A stretch of 64,000 bases of DNA, taken from contig CM028890.1 in assembly GCA_016801885.1 (NCBI GenBank), positions 9,540,001-9,604,000 of the forward strand. The letters are read 5' to 3'. The stretch's first letter is position 1. Each line of letters starts with the position of its first letter. Positions 1 to 11,149 of this stretch are shown piece by piece. The notes under the pieces are model-generated. The model was not told the origin of the DNA. It searched no databases and saw nothing but the letters and a program-made list of their open reading frames with translations. This stretch comes from Toxotes chatareus (taxonomy: Eukaryota > Chordata > Actinopteri > Toxotidae). Position numbers and translations under genes: made by a program.

Positions 1-739
1 AGAAATTAATGTAACAGCAAAAGAGCCAAATTACAGATAAAAAAAAAAAGATCCTATTTTATCCAAATACTCCATATGTTTTAAAGAATTTTAATCTTTT
101 AAGAACTGAATCACATTCTTTAAACCTAACAATCCTTTATTTATAATTTCTTATATTTAATTCCTATACCACACATCGTTTGCTCAGGAAGTTTTGTGAA
201 TAATATTTATTTTTTCCCTGTTAGTATTTGATGTTTTGTAATGTGAAATGCTTTTTTGTGGAACGATATTAGTATGATATGAAATTGTATTGTATTTCTT
301 TTCTTTTACATTAAAATGTAATGCTTTTTCAGTTGAAGTAGTTTGTAAATTGAAACTTCCTATTACTTTTACTATTTCATAATAAACAGATATGCGCTGT
401 GTTGTACAGTTTGTGTATGGTAGAAATAAACTTTTCAAATGGTTGTGTGGCTTCTCAAAGCTTTACTCCACCGTCAGTCAAATGTGAACCCAGTTACCTC
501 AAAAGTCAAAAGGTATGAATCTTAGGCATCAGCATCACCTAGTGGTGAGTATTTGACATTACAACTGAAACAACAGGGAGTGGTCAGTGGTGTTTGAGGT
601 TAGAAATCAAACATTGACTTGAAAACTTGAAATAAATCAAAATATAGTGCACACTACAATCTTTTTCAATGTATTAAGTTAAGCTGCAACTAAATGTTTT
701 AGATTTACCTTATCAAATTAACTCAAATTGATACTTTGG
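1..739. other. AT-rich non-coding DNA
   Basis: I see no coding, RNA or named repeat signal. Short ORFs here have no recognisable product. Confidence 0.6.
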
Positions 740-870
740 TCAATAAAATGTCAGAATGGTGAAAAACGTTGATCACAGTTTAATAAAGCCCAGTTTGATA
801 TCTTTTTTGATCTGACCAACAACAACAGTCCAAAAGACAACAATGTTGAATTTATTTTTACATAAGAAGA
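740..870 (+). repeat. Degraded interspersed repeat (GTGAAAAA...CAACAGTCCAAAA family)
   Basis: AAAATGTCAGAATGGTGAAA, then ACGTTGATCACAG, AAAGCCCAG and CAACAGTCCAAAAGAC follow the order of a common teleost repeat. Copies at 3656-3950 and 6245-6440 share its motifs. Confidence 0.5.
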
Positions 871-3655
871 AAAAAATCTATTGTATGAGGAGTGAAACAA
901 ATGACAGAACCAGGCTTTTTATTAAACTTGTTTAATAAACAATTGTTCCTGTTCCTGTCATTGGCAGTAATGATGTTACTCAGACATACAATTAAGTTTT
1001 TCAAATCAAATGACAAAAATTTGTGGGTTTGTTTATATTGTCTGCTTTTCTGAATGTCTTTGTGTTTTGTGGGAACTTATGACAGTTATTTTACACAATT
1101 TTATGACATTTTATAGACCAATCTCTGAAGTATTTATTTACAGATGTTCAAGTGGGGAATAAGAGTAACTATGTGCAAGAACAAGTTGAAACAGAGGCAG
1201 ATTGTGTGGCAAAATTAAACCAAAGTTAAATCTGTGGTGTAGTAACAACACATCATTCAGGATATGAAGCTGTTAACTGACAGTGCACCACAAACATATT
1301 TCCTGCTGTGCCACAGACAGTCATGTCTTCCTGTAATGTATTTGCTGTGTGTGTTGAATGCGAGTGTTACAGATATATAAGGTAACTTGAAGGCCACACA
1401 CATACCTATGCATACACACACACAATGTTAGGGTGTGACCTCAGCTAACCCTGCTGAGGTGAACTATCTGTTTATATTTATAATAACATAAGAAGCAAGT
1501 GTGGCCAAATCTAGGATCCTGCTTTTGTGTGCAATAGTGCAATAGCCTAGTTTTTAAAAAGTGATATATGTGTATTTTTATTATGAAGGCCTTCACTGAG
1601 GACACTGAGTATTCTCAGTATTCGATCGTATAATGGCCTGAGGAGTTATACGTGATATGTCTTCAAATCTGTGATACTTTTTGATTCACCATCTTTAAAT
1701 TTGACTATTTTAACACATACAATATGGACTTTCTGTGGCTTGTTAAAAGCATTTCTTAGGGGGTGTGAGACTTCTGACCTCTGTATTTCTAAAATCCAGT
1801 CTATGGACCTGGTTTCATGTGACACACACTAATGATGCTAAAAACAGGTCAACAAACGTGGAGAGAAGATCATGATCTTGAGCTTGATGATTCATTAGTC
1901 AGGCCTCTCAAGGCCGTGAGTGACGTGACTAATGATCCTGGATGAGTAGGTATTCAGTTACTAAAGAGACTTGAATGAACCCAAATTAACCACTCTGCAT
2001 CCTGGCGTATTCTGTACTTTTAATAGTTTGTGTTCATGTAAGTAGGGCTCAATATCTCTCAGTGTTAGGCAATTAAAACCACCCCCTGAGGAAGTAAACA
2101 AATACTTCACCTTAGGAAGACAAGCTGCAGGGGGGCAGCAGCTCACACCGCAAAAGGTGTTTTGCCACAAAATGTATTTACTGTAACAGAAAATGAAATC
2201 AACTCATTCTCCACTTGTTGGTGGATGTTGGTGGATCTCAGGAGCATGTTTTCTCTACCAGCCACTTTGGCAACTGTTCACCCAGAACATTTAGTCCTGC
2301 AGAAAAAAAAAGTTTTTGGTTGGAGATAACAGAGAAATTACATGTAATCTATTAAATACTAGTTTACTGTCCTTTCTAAGAATTAAGAAAAATACAGGCA
2401 AACAATCAGTTTTGCCTATAACTGTGCCTTTAAAACACCATATGCATATTTTGCATGCAATATCTTCCTCCTAAAATAAGTAAGCTAGAGTAATATCAGA
2501 AGATGAGGTGAAGTGACGTCTCTGAAACCTTGACTATATGTGTTACAGAGCACTACCACTGCAGTACAACAAAAAAGTTGTTTAGTGAAAGCCGGCCAGC
2601 CCAGACCTGCATGCGCCTGCTGACCACCACTGCTTCCTTATTAAACCTGGTAATCATCCATTCCCACACTTCCAGAACAGACCACAAACCAACTGCAGGC
2701 TAAATATAGGGCTTTCCTTAAGGGAAATATGCAAGGTTACAAGGTGGGCGAAGCTTTCCAGGATCATCCCAATTTTATATTCTCTTGTTAAAGGCAGTGT
2801 TAATGAACCATACTATTATCATAGCCATATTAATCCTGAACTATTTTCTTTTCCTCTTACATGTTTTCCTTGGTGAAATTTCACCAGTAATGAGAATGTG
2901 TTTATTACTTCAGCCAGCCAGTGACCAGTTTAGATAAACAGAAAAATAGATAGAGGACATTGTTAAATATGTTCTTTCCATTTCAAAAAGCTGAAAAAAA
3001 CATGAGTTAAATTAGTCTGTTTTAGTTAAAGAAACTACAAAACAAACTGCAGTAAAGTGATGCCAGGTTAATTGTTTTTTTGCGTTAGCAAACAACATCT
3101 GTTCTCTGTATTGGATGTAATTTCTTTCTGTAATGCAGTTCATTGAAAATTACATTTGACCACACTTTGACTCGACTCTAAAACACTCCAAAAAAAAAAA
3201 AAAAATGTGGGCTGCACAAAAGCCAGTTTGTACAACAGTTTGCAATTAGTTCTTCCACCTTTAATCTATTAGATAGATGGTAAAAACTAAGTCATTCAAG
3301 ATGCAACAAAAGAGGGCATTGTTGGATCTTTAAACTTTTCAATTACATAAAGTAAGCGTGCAATATATAAAGACATCAATATGTTTTCTGTCATGGTTCA
3401 ATTTAGAGAGCTGTCAATGTTTATTCTCAGTAATTGGTGTGATTTTCTCTGTAGTGAAGTACATATTTTTACCACTCCTGACTATAAAACTATTCCAAAA
3501 AGGCTACAGTGAAAAGAGCCTTGATACTGTATTGCCATTAGTATTGTTGAAGCTTGATAAGATTCAAAATAAACAATAGTGAAATAGATAGAGGAGCATA
3601 GTGATGTAGTGAACATTAAGTGATGTACTTCAACATTGTTGGAGAGAAGCTTTCA
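871..3655. other. AT-rich non-coding DNA
   Basis: Nothing assignable apart from a short CA-rich stretch near 1415-1425 and small A runs. Any short ORF shows no family signal. Confidence 0.6.
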
Positions 3656-3950
3656 GTTTCAATTAATCAATAGGCTGTTTGTCTATAAAATGTTTAAAAA
3701 AAAAAAGAATAGTGAAAAATACCTGTTAGGTTCAGATTCCTTGTTTGGTCCAACTAACAATCCAAAACCCAAACATATTCAGTTTACTATCAAAGAAAAA
3801 GCAGAAAATATTCACAGGTGATAAGTTAGAGCCTTCTGGAACTATTGCTAGAAAAAAAAACCGATTATTAAATTAGCAAAATACTTGATTAATTGTCCTA
3901 TATCGACCAATCAATTGACTAACAGTTGCAATAGAGATACCCAAAATATT
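3656..3950 (+). repeat. Interspersed repeat, same family
   Basis: It contains GTCTATAAAATG, AATAGTGAAAAATAC, AACAATCCAAAACCCAAA, CATATTCAGTTTACTATC, GCAGAAAATATTCACA and an AT-rich GATTAAT-type end. Any short ORF here is incidental. Confidence 0.6.
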
Positions 3951-4039
3951 ACCAAAACTATTTGACTGTAACACAAAGTTCTCTAAAAAGTAAAAAAAAA
4001 AAAAAAAAAGATTTTCTACAATATACTAAGACAGATGAA

Positions 4040-4620
4040 TAGACGTGAAGCAACAGTGCTTCCCTCTATCGACAACGTTTTAAAACCACGTGACCTGTGT
4101 TTACATCCTCTCCTCAGCTGTTTCTTTCTTCTCCCACTTCGACACAGCGGCTCGTCCTTACTACTTTACCTTTCCCAACCAGCTAGTTAGCTCGGTTAAC
4201 TAGTCCTCAGCCTCTACGGGAGGCAGTTCACGTCTCAAAGTCAAAGTGACTGTCACTGACCGTCGCATTGCACAGTGCACCCAGTTTCAAGGAGTGAGTT
4301 AATGCGACACGGCATTGTGAGTATTTTTAATTTCTTCTCAGCTAACTGCAGTTTGTTTGTGAGTTAGCACGCTGTGTCTTCGGCTAACTCTCTGGCTAAC
4401 AGTTTTGTTAGCTGTTATTTGATGTGACACGCCAAAGTTGGTGTGCTGTGTGTTTGCTAGCTGTGTAACGGCAGGATAAAGAGGCGAGCTTACCTAACCT
4501 GCTTTGTCTATGTTTTGATGATGGCGCACTCAGGCCCACAGAAGCTAGCGTTAGCCAGGTTAACTTTAGCTCAGATGCCGCGGTCCCACGCCACATACGG
4601 ACTTAACACGCTTCACTCTC
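4040..4620 (+). promoter_or_regulatory. Possible pcmtd1 promoter and non-coding first exon
   Basis: This stretch is richer in G+C and CpG than its surroundings, with a CACGTGACC E-box at 4087-4095 and two donor-like sites (GGA|GTGAGT near 4293 and ATT|GTGAGT near 4316). It lies about 6 kb upstream of the pcmtd1 acceptor on the same strand, so a non-coding exon ending near 4292 or 4315 is plausible. No TATA box stands out. Transcript data are needed to assign it to pcmtd1. Confidence 0.3.
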
Positions 4621-5179
4621 AATTTAAACCATATCACTTCACCATGTCAACGTGACCGACGTTTGTAAAATACATGCATTTTTTTGCGCAACCTCGTCTT
4701 TCATTTTGAATTTGTGTACAGGCTGCTCATGCGGAGACTTTAGCTACATCAGGCAGAAGAGGCTGCGAGAAATCAGTTATCTTTTTTGTCTGTTTTTGCT
4801 ATTGTTTTTTTTTTTTTTTTGGAATCGTCTTCAGCATTTATTAAAAACCCTGCAGGGGATGACATTTCAGCCTCTTCTGAACAAACCGGTTCAGCTAGTC
4901 GCTGCTAAAGATTGAGGTTAATCGCACTGCAGAGAGCTGGCCAGCAACTGCGTTTTGGTCGACAAGTGGGAACAAAAGCTGGATGAATGCACAAATACAC
5001 ACACACAAACATACACACACAGTCTCTCTCAGTGTTTGTCAGCTTGTGTGTCATGAATGCTTGAGTCGCCGTGTGCCCCTCACAGATGTGGACTGGCAGG
5101 ATTAAGGAGCAGCCATGATTAATAACGCTTGACAACATTTCATGAAAACGCTGTTGTTGTTTTGCTCCATCGTCACACG

Positions 5180-5290
5180 CAGTGCGAAGAAAGTGTCCTC
5201 GCCTCTGATTGGCTGACAGGCTGCCGTCTGTGTGGCAACTGCAGCACGTGACCAGGTGCACAGCTGATTGGCTTCATCAGGTGTCAGTTG
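5180..5290. promoter_or_regulatory. Inverted CCAAT boxes and E-box cluster
   Basis: Two GATTGGCT motifs (inverted CCAAT boxes, near 5208 and 5264) flank a CACGTGACC E-box at 5245-5253. The same nine-base E-box word occurs at 4087-4095. The grouping resembles a proximal promoter or enhancer, but no start site or coding exon is visible next to it. Confidence 0.25.
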
Positions 5291-5329
5291 TGGGAATTTA
5301 GAATCATCTGTGATCACCGCTGCATGTAA

Positions 5330-6244
5330 AACTGAGTGACCAGAAAAAACAGGACCACCTCCCTGCCGCCTTACTTTAGTTGTATCTGGAAGTTCTGATT
5401 TTAAGGTGTTGCTAATATTTTGGTACAGTTAGGTCGGTTTCATAGCATTTAATCAAATCCAGATTCACTTACCAAATCCAAGTCCTTTCAAATAGCTTAT
5501 TCAGTCTCATGAAGTTGAGTTTTCATTTGCACATAGCTAAAATTACAAGCAACTACAAGTCAAAAATTCAGTTTGGATCTGTTATCACCTGATGTTGGTC
5601 AGGAGGCCAGAAGCACCACCATTTTAGTAATAACTACTAAAATAATCATCATTAACATTAATTAATCCAGCCTAATTAATTCTCACAACTAGTAGCAACA
5701 AGCTGAAACTGAGGGGAGTCGCAGAAGATATGAAAATCCTGACTGACACTGATTGTTGTGACACATTGACTTTACACCACATTTTTCCCAAACTACTTGA
5801 TCCAAAGTAATCGAGGTCCTGATTTGAGCTCAAACTATTGGTTTGATATGCATAAAAAGTATATTCTGGATTTGAAGCTACTATATGTAACTTTTGTTTT
5901 CTAGTGTTTGTTTTGTTGAAATATGCCTCAAAACATAACGTAGAGAGGTGCTGTCAAAGGCCTCTGTGACCCAGACTTATTGAACAGCCTGGCAGCAGTA
6001 AAGAGATATTCCCTTCTAAAGTTTCTGAGCGAGCCTGGCCCTTCTAGCCAGTCAGAGAAGGCCAAAGTCAGGGGTGAGAGTGTGATTGTGCCTCTGGTCT
6101 ACTACTTCTCTTCTCACACCAAGGCTTCAAGTCAGTGTCAGCTGCTTGGAAGACAAAGCTCACAGGCTGCCCGATTCCTGCTGTAGCTGAGACAGCGAAT
6201 GCGACGAGGATATAGATGAAGCAGGTGCAGTTAGGGGGACAAGA
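5330..6244. other. Non-coding DNA
   Basis: TATATGTAACTTTTGTTTTC near 5882 may belong to a dispersed repeat, but I cannot delimit it. The open frame at 5980-6186 has no recognisable product. Confidence 0.45.
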
Positions 6245-6440
6245 GGTGCAACTGATGATTATTGTCAGTACTGATTAATCTGGTGATGGTGGTGATTATT
6301 TTCTTATTTGGTCTATAAACTGTATCAAATTAGTGAAAAATGCACCTCACATTGTCCTAAATCCCAAGATGATGTCACCAAGTTGTTTGTTTAGTCCAAA
6401 ACCCAAAGATGTTCAGTTTACAGTGTCACAGAAGGCAAAT
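6245..6440 (+). repeat. Interspersed repeat, same family
   Basis: CTGATTAATCTGGTGATGG is followed by TGGTCTATAAACTG, AGTGAAAAATGCACC, AGTCCAAAACCCAAAGATG and TTCAGTTTACAG, in the same orientation as the copies at 740 and 3656. Confidence 0.6.
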
Positions 6441-9400
6441 AAAATTATCAGATCATTTCAAATGTGTTAAAACTGTTATTCTGAACCATCAACATGATGG
6501 CAAATCCTGACCTGAGAGTCTGCTCATCACACATCAGATAAAGTAATAGATAAATTAATTGCTGTTTTAAAGATGTGTTCAGACTGAAAGCGAACTTTGT
6601 GTAGAAAGTCAGAGGCAAGATGTAAACAGTTTTGCGTTTATCTAGGTTCCACAAACTGAGGGAATGACATTGCTGCTTGAGCCAAAAATGTTTTTAATTT
6701 GAGCCAAAATTTCAAACGTATCCCAGAACTGTATGACTGCTCTTCTTGAATACACAGAGACAGCTGGAGCAAAGTTAAGAGGATCCAGAGGAGAATAAGA
6801 GAACCCACTGGAGGTTTGGTAAAACTTGAAAATCTGAGTTGTTTCACACAAACTCAGATGGCATCTGTTCCTGCTGTTAGCCTGGCACAACAAGTGCCTT
6901 TACTGTCACATCTCTCGGCTGTTTGTGGCTAATTAACACAGAGTCTAGTGGTCAAATTTGCTTAAATAAATAGTGATGCAAATACACTTAAGTCTGAAAT
7001 CACCATGAGATCATTACCACTAGCTTGAGGATGGAGCCAGAGAAAAAGCCTTATTACTTCCTAAATCAAAAGGGTTTATCCACTGCTGAGCATGAAAATG
7101 TTCAGAGCTTTGCATGGCAGTGTTTCTTATGTTCTCGTCTGAGGAAGATGCTAAAATAAGGTTCATTATGCTGAGTGGCTCATTGAACTCTGTATCTTGT
7201 GTTGTTGTGGAAATGAAAGAATATTTCTGGATATGATAATACCACTAACATTACCCAAAACTGTGTAAGTGAAAAATAAGACATACGTCTGAAATGGCAA
7301 AATAATTTTTAAATAGAAATTGGTCTTATGTAGTGTATTAAAAAAACCTGTAAATGGAAGTTATGCCTCACCCTTATGTTTATTCATGTCAGTAGTATTA
7401 CTGTTGTATCATAAGGCAGTATATTGCTAAGTTGATTTTTCTTTTCTCCTGCCTCTAAACCTTTAATAGTGTTGTGGTGGAAAAATGGCCTAAGGTCGTA
7501 GGGTCAAAACAATTAAGGGGCCATTTCCTTTTAGGAGCATTAGCTTGCTACAGTGACTACATGCTCTTAAGGTTTACCTTGGAGAGGTCAGAAGGCCAAC
7601 AAAATCCAGTGGAATCCTCCTCTTGGGAGCAAGAATACATGCAGAATATTTTTTAGTGTTCCACTTTTCAAATTTTGTGATATTGGAGATTTGAACTTAA
7701 CTGTGGTGCCAAAATCATGATCAATTAATAATTTATATTTCCATGAATATCTACAGTGGATTTAATGGTAACTGGGTCATGGTTAGTTTTGAGATACCTT
7801 GTTACTGAATAGTGTTAGACAGGTGGAACATTTTCACTTGTGGCAGCATTAGATGAGGACTCATTAACCAGATGAGGCGATCATCAAATTCATTGGTATG
7901 GCTTTGCAGCAAAACACCTGAGCACTGTGCAGAGTGAATGTTGGTGTAATTTGGTCTCATGCTTCAGTGTGAATTTTACATGCTCACATTTTTTTGTTGT
8001 AGTGAAAATAGTACACTGACATTCACACCTGGCTCATGAAATGCAAGTTCACAGGCAGGTTTTGTGTGAAGTTAGTATTAAAAGGTAAGAATGTTATTCA
8101 TCACAAATGCAATCAGTGACCAGTTTATTAGCTACACCTGTAGAATCTTATCCAATACAAAAGCTGTGCCTTAAATTCTGTCTTTGCAAAGTTTATTGTT
8201 TTAGTTTTTATTGATACTCTGGGAAATGTGTAAATTCAGTTATGTGTAAAGTTGGTGTACTGGACTGCATCACGTTGAGAGGTGTTTCTCTTCTTATTTA
8301 CACACGAGTGGGGGCAGAATATCAGGAACACATCTGAAAATAATACAGTCCAATGCAACAACATCATCACAAACTGAGACCTCAATTCTAAAAAAATATA
8401 ACGGAATCAAAACCTCTGACAGTGGTTATTATACACATCATAAAACTGGACGTTATGGCAGAACAGTTGTATTGAATCACATTAGACTGTAGAGGTAAGT
8501 GGCTGCTAAGTGTATGTTTCTCATTGTTACTGCAAAAGTAAGGCCTGTAAATTTACTATGAGCTTTATTTATACACATGATTAGTTTCATATACATATCA
8601 TATTGGAAAAGTGCTCTGGTGTTTTGAAGTTTACACAGTAAATTCTTTTTAACCATGAAGATTAACAGTTTACCTCAAACTGTCTGCTGATCAGCACTGC
8701 GTACATCTTGGGTGTGCTGCCCAGACAGGCCTTTGGCATTTAGTTACAGCACCAGAGTTGATCTTGTGTTGCCGGAGGATCTGTTACACGTTTCGTCATC
8801 CTGCTTGGTTCAGCGAGGTGTTCCTAACCGGGTCACAGCAGCCCATCATGGCCTGAAATGGCGTTCCATACACACCAGGGGTCAACTGAGGACATCCTGT
8901 GTGTGTTTACCACTGCATTCCTCTTTACAAGGAGGCAAATTTTTTTGTTTAGGACTAGTTTTACTATAGTAACAAATGTTATCTGGCAGTTCTTGATTTG
9001 TCTGAAAGGATTTGATGAATAATGACCTGTTTCAAGACACTGGATTATCATTGGTAAGATTGTATGGCTGTGCTCAAAAGCAATTTTCTTATAGAATACG
9101 TCCCCTGACCCATTTTTCTGTGTTTTCTTTCAACTGCAGGCAACTCAAAGGACATTGCATTACAGAGAGGGGCAGAGGGAAAAATGGTTTAAAAATTACA
9201 CTTCTGTACAATCAGTGATGGTGAGCAAATCAATGACTCTTTTTGCCTGCAAGAAAGAGCCAATGGAAAATTACCTTACCAGGCCTCTCACTACAAAGTC
9301 ACCTCTGAATTTAATCTTTATTAGCTGAGTCAGATGTGGAGATGCTGAGAAGGCAGAGAGGGAATTCAAGACTTGTCTCCCTCGACTGCATCCCCAGCTA

Positions 9401-9809
9401 CAGTATACCCAGCCACCCTGTAGCAGTGAGGGATGTTTTTGCCATCAGTGTATTTATCACATGTTTAAACAATGTGGCACTTTATATCTAGGTGTACCAA
9501 ATGAAATGGCAGTGTATACTATGAGACAACATATATATACATAACAGTGTATATTTATGTTGATACAGCAAAATAAAATTCTGTGTGCCATGGGGGGGGT
9601 TTTATCCATATTGCCCACCCCTAATGTCAGCTTTATGTTATGTAACCCCACACTTGCCCTCTGGACATTGCAGACTCCACAGACATAAGCACTGTGACAC
9701 TTGGCCAGACAGTGTCAGCCTTACAGGCCTTACACCAGGCTTTGGTTGTGACAGTGTCAGAAGCAGTCAGTGAATTCAGTCTGTTAATATTAGAGCTGCA
9801 GCTAATTAT
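6441..9809. other. AT-rich non-coding DNA, probable pcmtd1 intron if the first exon is near 4 kb
   Basis: No exon, RNA gene or named repeat is supported. A G run at 9591-9598 and small AT repeats are the only simple features. Confidence 0.5.
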
Positions 9810-9930
9810 TATTTACCTCTGCCAAGGAGGTTATGTTTTCACCCGTGTCTGTTGGTTGGTTGGTTGGTTTGTTTGTTTGTTGGTTTGTTTATTTGTCAGC
9901 AGGATTGCGCAAAATTGCTTGTTTTTTCCA
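9810..9930 (+). repeat. Interspersed repeat (CTCTGCCAAGGAGGTTATG)
   Basis: CTCTGCCAAGGAGGTTATG, TTTTCACCCGTGTCTG, a GTTGGTTG/GTTT run and AGCAGGATTGCGCAAAA match a repeat widespread in animal genomes. Family name is not certain. It explains the GGTTGGTTG simple repeat. Confidence 0.6.
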
Positions 9931-10684
9931 GCCAGCACTGTAAAAATAAAAGATATTCAGTCACTATCATGGAAAGCTAAGAAAAAGCAAATATTCTAGG
10001 CATTCTTTAAAAATACATTTGAGAGACTTGAAACAGTTACTAAATAGTATAAAAATGCTGAGTTTTTTTTTTTTTTTAACATCACATATACAGCACTATA
10101 CACTGCACGCAAAATTTTTGTTAGCACTGTTTCCTACCAAATCTGGATCCAATTTTAGTTTGTGCAAAGTCCTTAACGTGACCAGTAGAGTTTTTTCGCT
10201 GCAGATATTTTGACATGTCATAGCAGGAAAGTCACAGGTAACTAATTAAATTAATGATCCAATAAACCATGAAAAATAAAAGTTTACTCTCTGGAGTCGG
10301 CTATTGCGATATCCAATATATTAATTTTAAGGCTGTCTTAATGAGGTCACAAACATGATAGTTTAATGAATACATTTTCTATAGTCAACATTTACATAAA
10401 TCCAGCTAAATTATTTAATTTGGCATATTGCAAATGCACGTCAAAGCATAAATCGCTTAAGTTTTAATTAGGAAGGAACGCTACTATGGGATAAAATGTC
10501 ATTGACTCACTGAGTGGTTAATTTTTCATCAAACGCAAACCCCCAGTTGTGGAAGAATATATATAAAAAAAATCTTTACTTGCTTTTGTCAGCATCTTTA
10601 CTCTGCGCTCTACTTGTAGATTTAAACAGACACGGTATCTGTAGCAGGCATATCGCCATAACATGTTTATATCATTTTTCTCAG
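9931..10684. other. AT-rich DNA upstream of pcmtd1
   Basis: No coding signal. A T run is at about 10062-10077. The pyrimidine tract before the proposed pcmtd1 acceptor is at its right end. Confidence 0.55.
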
Positions 10685-11149
10685 GTCACTTGCTGCCTGG
10701 ACATGACTGTTGTCTAAACTGACGCTTGAGGAGTCACAGCGGCAGGATCCTTCAGCCAGCCGTCCATCTCCATGCCACTGTGAGAAGGGATCACTCATCC
10801 TGAGTACGACTTCGCCCCTTGTGTTTCTCTTCTCTTTTTGCCATGGGGGGAGCAGTGAGCGCCGGGGAAGACAATGACGACCTCATTGATAATCTGAAAG
10901 AAGCTCAGTACATTCGCACAGAAAAAGTTGAACAGGCTTTTCGGGCCATAGACCGCGGTGACTACTACCTGGACGGCTACCGGGACAGTGCCTACAAAGA
11001 CTTGGCGTGGAAGCACGGCAACATACACCTGTCTGCTCCATGTATATACTCTGAGGTGATGGAGGCCCTCAAACTGCAGCCAGGACTTTCTTTCCTCAAT
11101 CTGGGCAGTGGAACTGGCTACCTGAGCACAATGGTTGGCCTTATCATTG
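10685..11149 (+). CDS. pcmtd1: pcmtd1 first listed exon: 5' UTR part plus coding 10843-11149
   Basis: A pyrimidine-rich stretch ending TTTTTCTCAG (to 10684) looks like a 3' splice site. The exon would then start near 10685, with 158 nt of 5' UTR before the ATG at 10843. Coding ends after one base of the Gly103 codon, at the donor GTAAGC beginning 11150. It encodes residues 1-102, including SAM motif I. The acceptor is an inference: transcription could instead begin nearby. Confidence 0.8.

Noticed and set aside
4905..5317. Overlapping minus-strand ORFs over the GC-richer region
   Set aside because: No recognisable domain, and overlapping frames in a promoter-like region are expected by chance.
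5980..6186. 68-codon plus-strand ORF
   Set aside because: No homology recognised and no convincing splice or promoter context.
7474..7656. 60-codon plus-strand ORF
   Set aside because: No known family and no exon signals. It lies in AT-rich DNA.
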